Made by a program: the position numbers and the translations under genes. From JBBQIY01 sp964618405 (lineage in GTDB: Bacteria; Verrucomicrobiota; Kiritimatiellia; RFP12; UBA3636): a stretch of 10,761 bases of DNA. Below, piece after piece: positions 1-6,950 of the stretch. The notes below the pieces were generated by a model. The model ran no database searches and was not told the origin of the DNA. It saw only the letters and a list, made by a program, of their open reading frames with translations. Within the stretch, counting starts at the first letter, position 1. Every line of letters begins with the position of its first letter. Location of the stretch: NCBI GenBank assembly GCA_964618405.1, contig CAZUAY010000133.1, positions 1 through 10,761 on the forward strand, given 5' to 3'.

Positions 1-63
1 AGCGACTAGCGACTGTAATCGGTCAGGCACAGCCCCCTGTGCCTGACCGATTACACGATTACA
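1..63. repeat. Perfect 19-bp palindrome flanked by short tandem repeats
   Basis: The left arm at 14-32 begins TGTAATCGG and ends GGCACAG. The right arm at 37-55 is its exact reverse complement, with a 4-base CCCC loop at 33-36. The 7-mer AGCGACT occurs twice in tandem at 1-14, and the 8-mer CGATTACA occurs twice in tandem at 48-63, so both edges of the palindrome carry small duplications. There is no T-run on either side, which argues against a standard intrinsic terminator. A REP/MITE-like dispersed palindrome is the likelier reading. The core CTGTGCCTGAC recurs at 10642-10652. The element lies upstream of the esterase gene and may continue beyond the left edge. Confidence 0.75.
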
Positions 64-82
64 CGCAGGGCGATTTTAGTGC

Positions 83-111
83 TTGCTTTTCGTGAATAGA
101 AAAGCTAACTT
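83..111 (+). promoter_or_regulatory. Weak candidate promoter for the esterase gene
   Basis: A -35-like TTGCTT at 83-88 is followed by a 17-base spacer and a -10-like TAACTT at 106-111. Each hexamer matches the sigma70 consensus at only about half its positions. A small inverted repeat, GCTTTT at 85-90 with AAAAGC at 100-105, lies inside the spacer and could be an operator half-site pair. Position relative to the gene and spacer length are the only support. Confidence 0.2.
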
Positions 112-177
112 CGGGCGTTGAGTACAAGCTTGCGTTGGCTTGCGATTTAGAACCCTTTGGAGAAGGATGGATTCCCG

Positions 178-2103
178 ATGAAAACTCTATGGCAAAGTCT
201 TTGTGAAACCTCTGAAACAATGGCGCGTAAGGCGTTTCAGGATCTTGACTCGCTCGCGGACTGGCAGCGTGAGCGCCCACAGCGGCGAACCGAATTCATG
301 CGTTCGCTCGGCCTCGACCCGTTGCCGGAACGCTGTCCGTTGCAGTTGAGAGCTTACGGTGCCTTCCAAGGCCCTGGCTATCGTGCAGAAAAATTCGGAT
401 ACCAGTTGTTGCCCGACTGCTGGAATTCGGGAACGCTGTATTTACCCGACCCCTTACCATCTGGAAAACTTCCCGCCGTGCTGTACGTTTGCGGCCATGC
501 GAGCATCGGTTCCTGGCACTATCAGTACCATCCCCAGCTTTGGGCGCGGCGTGGTTACGCCTGCTTGATTATCGATACGATCGAACAAAACGACAACCCC
601 GGTGAGCATCACGGTTACGTTATGGATCGTAACGATACGCGTGTGGCACTAGGCTATACGCCCGCCGGTGCCGAGGTCTGGAATGCCATGCGCGCCGTCG
701 ACGTGTTAGAAGCCGACGCGCGCATCGATTCCGCGCGCCTCGCGATCACCGGAGTTTCTGGAGGTGGTGCCTGTAGTTTCTTCACTGCGGCCGCCGACGA
801 CCGTCTCGGGTGCGTCTCCACGCTCTGCGGGATTAGTTCGCCTGTGGACGCGATCGTAAACGAAAATCTCAACAGCCACTGCGACTGCATGTACACGCTG
901 AACCTTTTTCAGCGCGATTCCGCTGAGGTCGCAGCACTCATCGCGCCCCGCCCGGCGTTATTTTGTTTTGCGGACGACGATACGCTGTTCGCGCCACGGG
1001 AGACCACCGCTTTGGTCGAGCGTGCGCGCCGGATTTATGCGCTTTACGGAGACACGACCCTTTGTGGTCACGTCACCTGCGCGGGGTCGCACGGTGATCA
1101 TCCCGAGTTTGATGAGGCGACCAGCCGTTGGTTCGACCGGTATGTCGCTGGCGACGAACGGCCCCTGCTCCTGCGGGGCGAACGCGAGCAACCCGAATCC
1201 GTCACCTGCGTGTTTAACGGTCTGCCGCCACGTCCCAACCGCCTACATCTGCTATCGGAGCTGCTGTCGGATCGCGGAGTTTTGCCCTTGCCGAAGGACG
1301 CCGGCGACTGGCCGCAGATCCGTCAACAGGCACTCGAACGGATGCCACCGCTCACGCCCGCTCCCACTGAAGAGACGGGCTGGGAAACGGATGGCGTCTG
1401 GACGTCGCCTAAGTCGGTTCAACGACTCTATCGTGGCGTCGTGGGCGGCGTCGCCGTTCGGCTTCAGGTTCTCGGCCCTCCTGACGCTTCCGCATTGCTG
1501 CTCAGCATCGCAGGTGAAGGTGAAATTCACCGCCATGCAATTGCCCGCTGTGGGATTGCGCAACAACTCGGCATGGCTGTCGGTGGGTTCACCCCCCGCA
1601 TTGCCGGTGCCGTTCTGGCGCCACCGATGCCCGAGCATCTCCCCCCAGGTTCGTGGCTGCCGTCCAACCGTAAGATTCTCGATAAAGCGCTAATGCTAGT
1701 CGGCGGCCTTACCCCTGTGATGTTGACGTTGCAGGACCTTGCCGTGCTTCTCGATTTTGTGTGTCAGCAGCCAGAATACGCCGGACGGGATCTCTACCTG
1801 TACGGCCGCGGAGAAGGTGCCGTGGCGGCTCTTTATCACGCGATCCGCGATGAGCGCATCTGCGGTGTAGTGCTCGACGATATGGTCAGCACCCATCAAG
1901 ACGGTGCACCCATTACCGGGATTTTGCGCGCTTTCGATATCCCTGAGGCCGTGGGGTTGATGGCACCGCGCAAGGTTCATCTCGTCAATGCTGGTCATAG
2001 TAACTGGAACTGGCCCAGCCGAGTCTATGAACGCTTGGGCGTTTCAGAACATTTCGCCCAATTGGGTGACCTGCGATCGGCGCTGGCGCAATTGAGGAGC
2101 TGA
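178..2103 (+). CDS. Two-half alpha/beta-hydrolase, acetyl xylan esterase-like
   Basis: Predicted serine esterase of the alpha/beta-hydrolase (AXE1/dienelactone-hydrolase-like) superfamily, 641 residues. ATG 178 is chosen because AAGGA at 163-167 lies 10 bases upstream. An in-frame TTG at 157 overlaps that ribosome site and is unlikely to be used. The N-terminal half carries the nucleophile elbow GVSGGG with Ser194, an acidic cluster Asp266-268 after the strand LIAPRPALF, and a catalytic-His candidate in SHGDHP (His305 or His308). The C-terminal half seems to repeat the fold. It has LYLYGRGEGA near 540-548, where the nucleophile position is Gly545, and LMAPRKVH at 594-601 echoes the N-terminal strand, so this half is probably non-catalytic. 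No signal peptide or membrane segment is visible, so a cytoplasmic site is inferred. Substrate is unknown; O-acetyl or methyl-ester groups on carbohydrates are plausible. It is the only plus-strand gene and converges on dedA. Confidence 0.85.
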   Translation: MKTLWQSLCETSETMARKAFQDLDSLADWQRERPQRRTEFMRSLGLDPLPERCPLQLRAYGAFQGPGYRAEKFGYQLLPDCWNSGTLYLPDPLPSGKLPAVLYVCGHASIGSWHYQYHPQLWARRGYACLIIDTIEQNDNPGEHHGYVMDRNDTRVALGYTPAGAEVWNAMRAVDVLEADARIDSARLAITGVSGGGACSFFTAAADDRLGCVSTLCGISSPVDAIVNENLNSHCDCMYTLNLFQRDSAEVAALIAPRPALFCFADDDTLFAPRETTALVERARRIYALYGDTTLCGHVTCAGSHGDHPEFDEATSRWFDRYVAGDERPLLLRGEREQPESVTCVFNGLPPRPNRLHLLSELLSDRGVLPLPKDAGDWPQIRQQALERMPPLTPAPTEETGWETDGVWTSPKSVQRLYRGVVGGVAVRLQVLGPPDASALLLSIAGEGEIHRHAIARCGIAQQLGMAVGGFTPRIAGAVLAPPMPEHLPPGSWLPSNRKILDKALMLVGGLTPVMLTLQDLAVLLDFVCQQPEYAGRDLYLYGRGEGAVAALYHAIRDERICGVVLDDMVSTHQDGAPITGILRAFDIPEAVGLMAPRKVHLVNAGHSNWNWPSRVYERLGVSEHFAQLGDLRSALAQLRS

Positions 2104-2104
2104 T

Positions 2105-2117
2105 CCGGTGCTACCGG
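2105..2117. terminator. Small hairpin between convergent genes
   Basis: CCGGT at 2105-2109 pairs with ACCGG at 2113-2117 around a 3-base loop, immediately after the esterase stop codon and before the dedA stop. The gap between these convergent genes is only about 30 bases. No T-run follows on either strand, so function as a terminator is uncertain. Confidence 0.25.
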
Positions 2118-2134
2118 GAGGCCAGGATCCGCGT

Positions 2135-2851
2135 CTAGGATGACGCACGACGGCTGTTCTCTGTGATCCCTGTATTGGCCTTGGCGTTCTGGGTGCCCAT
2201 GATCTTCTTGTGCATGAAGGAGTAGGCGATGATGACTAGGACAAGGCCGAGGGCTATCCAGATGAAGTTGTGGTGAATCATTTCTTTTCCCGTGGTGACC
2301 ATGTCGAGGTACGACATGTCACCTGCAAGATGTCCGAAGGAGACACCGATGGCGAGGAGGATGAGGGTCCAAATTCCAGCGCCGAGGCCTGTGAAAAATG
2401 AAAAGCGCCAGAAAGGCATCTTCGAGAGACCAGCGGGAATCGAAATGATCTGCCGGATGACGGGGATGAGTCGGCAGACGAATGTGGTGATGTCGCCATA
2501 ATGACGAAAAATTTCTTCGGCACGGTTGAGCAAATCTTCTTTAATAAAGAAATATTTGCCGTATTTGTGCAAGATGGGGCGTCCCAGCTTAATGGCGAGC
2601 CAGTAGTTGATATAGGCTCCCAGCAACGAGCCCGTCAGCCCGCAGAGAAAGGCGAAGATCAGGTCGAGCCAGATGATACCCGTTGTCAGTTCCCCTCTAA
2701 CCGCAAGAAACCCGGCTGGAATCATCACGACTTCACTGGGAAAAGGGATGAACGAACTTTCGATGGTCATGAAGACGAAGATCAGAACGAATCCCCAGGC
2801 GGGTGCCAGTTGGGATATGCCTTCGAGTTGCTGGGCGAGAAATTCGATCAT
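2135..2851 (-). CDS. DedA family inner-membrane protein
   Basis: A 238-residue member of the DedA (SNARE-associated/VTT domain) family of polytopic inner-membrane proteins. Members are implicated in flipping polyprenyl- or phospholipids and in envelope homeostasis. The diagnostic pieces are present: Glu31 followed by FIPFPSE at 34-40 in the first re-entrant region, and FVCRLIPVIRQ near 124-134 with Arg127, Pro130 and Arg133, followed by PAG at 139-141. Hydrophobic stretches lie near 18-34, 58-86, 154-172 and 195-213. The C-terminus is short, polar and basic. AAGGA lies 8 bases before ATG 2851, inside the end of the oligopeptidase gene. Start and upstream stop overlap as ATGA (2848-2851), so translational coupling with prlC is likely. 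Which DedA subgroup it belongs to cannot be told by eye. Confidence 0.93.
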   Translation of the reverse strand: MIEFLAQQLEGISQLAPAWGFVLIFVFMTIESSFIPFPSEVVMIPAGFLAVRGELTTGIIWLDLIFAFLCGLTGSLLGAYINYWLAIKLGRPILHKYGKYFFIKEDLLNRAEEIFRHYGDITTFVCRLIPVIRQIISIPAGLSKMPFWRFSFFTGLGAGIWTLILLAIGVSFGHLAGDMSYLDMVTTGKEMIHHNFIWIALGLVLVIIAYSFMHKKIMGTQNAKANTGITENSRRASS

Positions 2852-4917
2852 GACACGAGTCCTTTTTGTTTGAGGAGGGCTTTGACTTCAGGTGCACGGC
2901 CGCGGAATGCCTTGAAAACATCCATCGGGTGCATGGAACCGCCTTTAGCCAGAATCGTCTCGGTGTAGCGCTTTCCAATTCGCTTCACTTCATCCTCGTT
3001 CTGCAGATCATGCTCTTCGAACATGCTGAAGGCATCCGCCGCCAGAACCTCGGCCCACATATAGCTGTAATAGCCAGCGGAATAGCCACCAGAGAAAATA
3101 TGTGAGAAACTGCAAAGGAAGTGATCTTCAGGGAGCGATGGGATGACCGCGAAGCGTTCGGCTGCAGCTTTTTCAACGTCGGCAACAGACTTAAAATCGG
3201 CGGACGGGAACTTCGTGTGCAAGTCCATATCGACGAGCGAGAAGCGGAGCTGACGAACCGTATGCATCGCGGCATGGTGCGTTTCAGAGGCCTTGATGCG
3301 GGCGAGCGTTTCGTCGTCGAGCTTCTCGCCCGTGTCAACGTGACAGGAAAGATCGCGAAGAATCTCCGGACGTGAGCACCAATTCTCTAGGAACTGACTG
3401 GCCACTTCCACGGCGTCCCATTCGACGTTATTAATGCCGGATGCTTCTGGGATGTCGACCGTTGTCAGCATGTGCTGGATGGCGTGACCGAATTCGTGGA
3501 AAAGCGTGCTGATTTCAATCGGTGACATGCAAGAGGGCTTGCCGCCTGAGGGAACCGCTTGGTTGCAGACCATGAGCGCGATGGGAAGTTTCACCGTTTT
3601 ATCGGGGAGCAGTTCCCGCGTTTGGAATTCGTTCATCCATGCACCGCCGCGTTTCGTTTCGGGGCGGCTGTAGGGGTCGAGATAGAACCAAGCGAGGGTG
3701 GCGTCAGCCGCATCCGTCACACGGAAGAAGCGAACGTCGGGATGCCAGACGGGTGCCATGCCGTCCGCTGGGACGACCTTAACATTGGCGAGTTGGCCGA
3801 CAAGCTTGAACAGCCCGTTGAGAACTTTTTCGAGCTGAAAATAGGGCCGCAGTTGCTCGGGGGAATAGCCGTAAAGTGCTTCGACTTGGCGACGTGCCCA
3901 GTAGGATAAGTCCCAGTTCATCAAAGGGCCATCAGCAAATCCGCAGGATTGCGCGAACTTCTGAAGTGCCGCCAGTTCCTCGTGTGCTTTTGCAATCGAG
4001 ACATCGCCAACAGTGTCGATCATCGCGTAGACGGCGTCGGCCTTGCCGACCATTTTGGAGGAGAGCCCGAGCGCCGAGTAGCTCCCGTAGCCGAGTGCTT
4101 CAGCCATTTGCTTTCGCAGCGAGAGAATACGCTCAATGAGGGGGCGATTGTCGAGCGAGCCTTCGGAAGCACGGGCGATGCTGGCGCGATAAAGGGTTTC
4201 GCGTAAGTCGCGTCTTTCCGAATACTGCATGAAGGGTCCGTAGACCGAAAACTCGAGGGTAATCCGCCAAGGGCCCTCTGTGGCAGAGGCGTTCGTTTCG
4301 CCTGCCGTGCGGGCCGCTTGAGCGCAGGCTTCGAGCAGGGTAGCGGGCAGGCCCGCCACGTCCGACTTGTCTTTTAACGTCAGCGAGAAGGCTTTTGTTG
4401 CGTCGAGGATATTGTTCGAGAACTTCATCGAGAGACTCGATAGTTCGTTGACGATGGCGTTAAATGCTGTCTTCTGTTCACCTTCGAGACCGACACCACT
4501 GTTGCGCGCCGAGCGGAGAGCGCTGTCGATGACGCGTTTTTCACCCTCGTCGAGCGAAGCGAATGATTTGGAATCGTGTAAGGAAGAAAGGGCGTCGTAG
4601 AGCGGCCGGCTCTGCATCACGCGCATGGCGAACGCGACGATTTCCGGCTGAAGCGTTTCCTCTACTTTTCGCCAGGCCTCGCTGTTGGAGACGCTGATAA
4701 GGTGTTCGATAACACCCCATGCTCGCCAGACGGGTGTCGTGGCATCTCGTATGGCTTTGATGCGCCCATCCCACGTTGCAGGGCAATCGGCTTCGATCAA
4801 AGAAACTGCCTTTTCCGCATCTGCAATTAGCGCGCGCACGGCCTCTACGCCATGTTCAGGAAGGATTTTATCGAACTGAGGAAATTCGGCGAGACGGTAG
4901 AGCGGATTCGTGTTCAT
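2848..4917 (-). CDS. prlC: Oligopeptidase A, M3 family zinc metallopeptidase
   Basis: A cytoplasmic zinc endopeptidase that degrades short peptides, including cleaved signal peptides. It has 689 residues, close to the roughly 680 of E. coli OpdA/PrlC. The N-terminus (NPLYRLAEFPQFDKILPEH) matches the family opening. The zinc site HEFGH is at 474-478 (ligands His474 and His478, catalytic Glu475). The third ligand is Glu504 in WDAVEVASQFLENW. The C-terminal substrate-binding segment at 606-619 has His606, Tyr612, Tyr616 and Tyr619, matching the His/Tyr cluster of thimet-type oligopeptidases. All expected catalytic residues are intact and there is no signal peptide. ATG 4917 agrees with the family N-terminus, although no clear Shine-Dalgarno precedes it. 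It is first of a two-gene unit with dedA, overlapping by 4 bp. The M3 assignment is secure. PrlC/OpdA rather than a Dcp-type carboxypeptidase is preferred from the N-terminus and the GGYSAGYYSY segment. Confidence 0.95.
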   Translation of the reverse strand: MNTNPLYRLAEFPQFDKILPEHGVEAVRALIADAEKAVSLIEADCPATWDGRIKAIRDATTPVWRAWGVIEHLISVSNSEAWRKVEETLQPEIVAFAMRVMQSRPLYDALSSLHDSKSFASLDEGEKRVIDSALRSARNSGVGLEGEQKTAFNAIVNELSSLSMKFSNNILDATKAFSLTLKDKSDVAGLPATLLEACAQAARTAGETNASATEGPWRITLEFSVYGPFMQYSERRDLRETLYRASIARASEGSLDNRPLIERILSLRKQMAEALGYGSYSALGLSSKMVGKADAVYAMIDTVGDVSIAKAHEELAALQKFAQSCGFADGPLMNWDLSYWARRQVEALYGYSPEQLRPYFQLEKVLNGLFKLVGQLANVKVVPADGMAPVWHPDVRFFRVTDAADATLAWFYLDPYSRPETKRGGAWMNEFQTRELLPDKTVKLPIALMVCNQAVPSGGKPSCMSPIEISTLFHEFGHAIQHMLTTVDIPEASGINNVEWDAVEVASQFLENWCSRPEILRDLSCHVDTGEKLDDETLARIKASETHHAAMHTVRQLRFSLVDMDLHTKFPSADFKSVADVEKAAAERFAVIPSLPEDHFLCSFSHIFSGGYSAGYYSYMWAEVLAADAFSMFEEHDLQNEDEVKRIGKRYTETILAKGGSMHPMDVFKAFRGRAPEVKALLKQKGLVS

Positions 4918-4976
4918 AGCGTGTTGGGCGTAGGGTAGAAGATAAAGAGATTTAGGCGTCCAAATAAGAGCGTTTC

Positions 4977-5005
4977 ACAATCTTGAAAACTTGTAATCTT
5001 GTCTA
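4977..5005 (-). promoter_or_regulatory. Weak candidate promoter for prlC-dedA
   Basis: Read on the minus strand, TAGACA (5005 to 5000) matches the -35 consensus at five of six positions. A 17-base spacer follows, then GATTGT (4982 to 4977), a poor -10. It would give a leader of roughly 50-60 bases before ATG 4917. The gap at 4918-5027 has no strong hairpin, so read-through from the upstream gene is also possible. Confidence 0.22.
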
Positions 5006-5027
5006 AAAAGCCGAGATTTATAGTACT

Positions 5028-5849
5028 CTAAAACGGGCGACCGTCCATTCGCGGCATCTGCCGACGCGTTTGAATCTTCGGCTGTTCAAGGAATAGGGCG
5101 AACCATTCGTCGCCGAAATTAGCGTTAGAGAACTCCCTGACCTTGTTGTTTGCCAGTCGTTCCTTGTTGCGCTTGAGGGTCTCATTTTCATTGTCATCGC
5201 AGCCCTTAATAAGCAGCGTATGGGCTTTTTCGGGCATTTCGTTCTTGACGTAAATCCAAGCCATCAGGGCGTACAGGAGGGCGCTCTGGTTATATTTAAG
5301 CCGCGTCTTTGCCTTCTGGAAGGTCTTCTCGATCTCTTCTACGGAGACCTTGTTCGTAAATTGCCGTGCAATCTTCATGCAGGCACTCATGGGATCCATG
5401 ATGAGGCATTTCGGCATTAACTCATCGACCTTCTTAAACTCCTGCATCTGATAATGAATTTGCATCCGCGTCGTATTAAGCTGTCGCCCGAAAAGCGGCG
5501 TCCACTTGCGGAAAGGTTCGAGTTTGGCGGTGTGCTCGAGGGCTTGTGTGAGAAGTTTTTTCTGAAACTTCTCCATCTCCGCCATTACGCGCTTTGGATC
5601 GCCCACCGGTTTGTTCTGGTAGACGTTCATGCGTGCTTGGATCTGCTTTTGCCCGTCCATCAGCATTGCTTGCATCTCGGACATGATGGCCATGATGCGT
5701 TTGCGAAGGATAAGGTTGATGCTGACCATGGTTCCTGCCAGCGCGAGAAGCGCCCACAAGATCGACCAAGCCCAATGGCTGACATCGCCCTGCCAGAATC
5801 CGATAAAAACTGCAGTAGCGACGACGAGGGAAATAAGTATTGAATACAT
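5028..5849 (-). CDS. Membrane-anchored hypothetical protein with helical C-terminal domain
   Basis: Not recognised as a named family; 273 residues. ATG 5849 is preferred because GGAG lies 6 bases upstream. An in-frame TTG at 5861 overlaps that site. Two hydrophobic segments near residues 3-18 and 26-48 form an N-terminal hairpin in the membrane. A basic stretch (LRKR) follows, then a long Met/Lys/Gln-rich helical region (about 50-140) that could form a coiled coil. Residues near 185-216 (SALLYALMAWIYVKNEMPEKAHTLL) look like one TPR-type helix pair. The C-terminal tail is Arg/Pro-rich and ends DGRPF. Positive residues after the second segment suggest the bulk faces the cytoplasm. A role as a membrane-tethered scaffold or adaptor is a guess. 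It lies between the PIG-L pair and prlC, separated from both by gaps over 100 bases. Confidence 0.85.
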   Translation of the reverse strand: MYSILISLVVATAVFIGFWQGDVSHWAWSILWALLALAGTMVSINLILRKRIMAIMSEMQAMLMDGQKQIQARMNVYQNKPVGDPKRVMAEMEKFQKKLLTQALEHTAKLEPFRKWTPLFGRQLNTTRMQIHYQMQEFKKVDELMPKCLIMDPMSACMKIARQFTNKVSVEEIEKTFQKAKTRLKYNQSALLYALMAWIYVKNEMPEKAHTLLIKGCDDNENETLKRNKERLANNKVREFSNANFGDEWFALFLEQPKIQTRRQMPRMDGRPF

Positions 5850-5865
5850 GAATAACTCCAAAACA

Positions 5866-5888
5866 GCCCTTTGGACGTTCCAAAGAGC
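5866..5888 (-). promoter_or_regulatory. Leader hairpin or operator palindrome upstream of the membrane protein gene
   Basis: CTTTGGA at 5869-5875 and TCCAAAG at 5879-5885 form a perfect inverted repeat around a 3-base centre. The stem extends to 10 pairs (5866-5888) with one G-U when read as minus-strand RNA. It ends 16 bases before ATG 5849, just ahead of the ribosome site, and is followed by TGTTTT on the coding strand. It could be a regulator-binding palindrome, a structured leader or a weak attenuator. The rest of 5889-5994 shows no gene, only a weak hairpin around 5950-5970 beyond the end of the PIG-L gene. Confidence 0.45.
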
Positions 5889-5994
5889 AAAGATTTAGAA
5901 TGGAGTTTATCAAAAAGCGGACCCAATTGGAATCTCGATATCACCCATGCGTAATCGGTGGGCGCATCCCCGTTCCGTTGACTCGCATAGGCGA

Positions 5995-6846
5995 CTAAGC
6001 CCTCGTATGATGATTCAGTTCGGCGAGAAGGGGAAGGTAGCAGACATCTGTGCTGTCGTGGTCGGGGCGGCGATCATGACTCACCCAAGTAAATATTTCT
6101 GCTGCGGTGCAGCCGCAGGCAACGCCATTCTTCAATGCTCTGAGCTTGTGGCCATGGTTTGGGTCATGTGCTGTCGGCATCTGGCAGGCATGCTTCCCAA
6201 TCAGTTCCATCTTTTTGTCAAGGTAATTCGATATGTCGACATGGGTGTCCCATTGCGAGTTGCGCACGCCGAACGCCGTATGATCTTCATTCCATTGTAA
6301 GTAGGCGCCCTTGAATCCAGCTTCAACAGCCTCCCAGTAACACTTCGTCACCAGTATGGCCGTTGCGCAGTGTTCAATGCTGGCTGAAATTATTCCATGA
6401 GAGAAGATACAGACAGGATCATGTTCGAGAATTAAATCCACCAGCCGTTTACGGCTGGCGGCGTCTTCGTATGCAGTCAAAATCGTGGGGACGTTCTCCT
6501 GAACCCCTGCAGGAAGTTTGCAGCCATAGCGCAATTCTACCTGTTGGTTATGATCACCTGTGTAATGCCGCTGTGGGTGATCGAGGTGAATCGGTGTGGT
6601 TCCCAGCAGAGCGGCTGAATTAGCGCACTCGCGCTTCCTGCGTGCCATCATCGGGACGGTGCCTTCCACCGAGTGTTTGATTGAACCATCTGGCTGCAAT
6701 TCATTGACGCCGCCCGACATGTTGTTTGTGGACATAATATAGACAATCTCGTAGCGTTGATCCTTGAACTTGGCCAGTGTTCCGCCTGTGCCAATTTCGA
6801 TATCATCAGCATGGGCACCGATAGACATGATTTTTTGTTTCTGCAT
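5995..6846 (-). CDS. PIG-L (LmbE-like) family N-deacetylase, downstream copy
   Basis: A 283-residue member of the PIG-L/LmbE zinc-dependent deacetylase family, which removes N-acetyl groups from GlcNAc-containing substrates. The N-terminal metal box is AHADD (11-15) with His12 and Asp15 as expected ligands; the usual Pro of AHPDD is Ala here. The third ligand is probably His159 in SIEHCAT, where the usual Asp-His is Glu-His. A conserved ending with GVACGCTAAEIF lies near 241-252. The substrate is not evident. AAGGA lies about 9 bases before ATG 6846, and no signal peptide is present. By hand alignment the protein is about 82% identical (232 of 283) to the upstream neighbour at 6951-7805. Differences cluster near residues 56-60, 151-160 and 264-268. 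It may be co-transcribed with that copy or expressed from its own duplicated leader. Confidence 0.92.
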   Translation of the reverse strand: MQKQKIMSIGAHADDIEIGTGGTLAKFKDQRYEIVYIMSTNNMSGGVNELQPDGSIKHSVEGTVPMMARRKRECANSAALLGTTPIHLDHPQRHYTGDHNQQVELRYGCKLPAGVQENVPTILTAYEDAASRKRLVDLILEHDPVCIFSHGIISASIEHCATAILVTKCYWEAVEAGFKGAYLQWNEDHTAFGVRNSQWDTHVDISNYLDKKMELIGKHACQMPTAHDPNHGHKLRALKNGVACGCTAAEIFTWVSHDRRPDHDSTDVCYLPLLAELNHHTRA

Positions 6847-6893
6847 TATATTTTTTCCTTTTTCTGCATCGATATTGTTTTGATTTATTTAAA

Positions 6894-6932
6894 CCTTGTT
6901 TTTGCGTAACGCATGATCACGCAAAAACAAGG
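6894..6932 (-). promoter_or_regulatory. Perfect 14-bp stem-loop in the leader of the downstream PIG-L gene
   Basis: The arm at 6894-6907 (CCTTGTTTTTGCGT) is perfectly complementary to 6919-6932, with an 11-base loop. It lies between the two PIG-L genes, about 50 bases before ATG 6846. On the coding strand it is followed by TTTAAATAAAT, a broken T-run, so it could act as an intercistronic terminator. A related, less perfect hairpin precedes the other copy, where no upstream gene of this pair exists. That favours a leader or operator role shared by both genes. Confidence 0.7.
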
Positions 6933-6950
6933 GGAACTTCAGCACGCCGA

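Larger units (their letters stand above)
5992..6945 (-). repeat. Tandem duplication unit A (PIG-L gene plus leader)
   Basis: This copy runs from CGACTA around the PIG-L stop at 5992 to the leader sequence CAGCAC ending at 6945. It corresponds to 6948-7900 with an offset of about 955-959 bases: stop codons are 956 apart, the GGGAACTT leader motifs 955 apart and the start codons 959 apart. Both the gene and its 5' leader are included in the duplicated segment. Confidence 0.85.

Noticed and set aside
157..177. In-frame TTG at 157 as the esterase start
   Set aside because: It overlaps the GGAGAAGG ribosome site that serves ATG 178.
968..1693. 241-codon plus-strand open frame inside the esterase gene
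   Set aside because: It overlaps the clearly coding esterase in another frame, and its protein is Arg/Ser/Pro-rich without any recognisable motif.
2501..2968. 155-codon plus-strand open frame antisense to dedA and the end of prlC
   Set aside because: It spans two real genes on the other strand, has no plausible ribosome site or family motif, and is low in hydrophobic order.
5850..5861. In-frame TTG at 5861 as the start of the membrane protein
   Set aside because: It overlaps the GGAG that serves ATG 5849.
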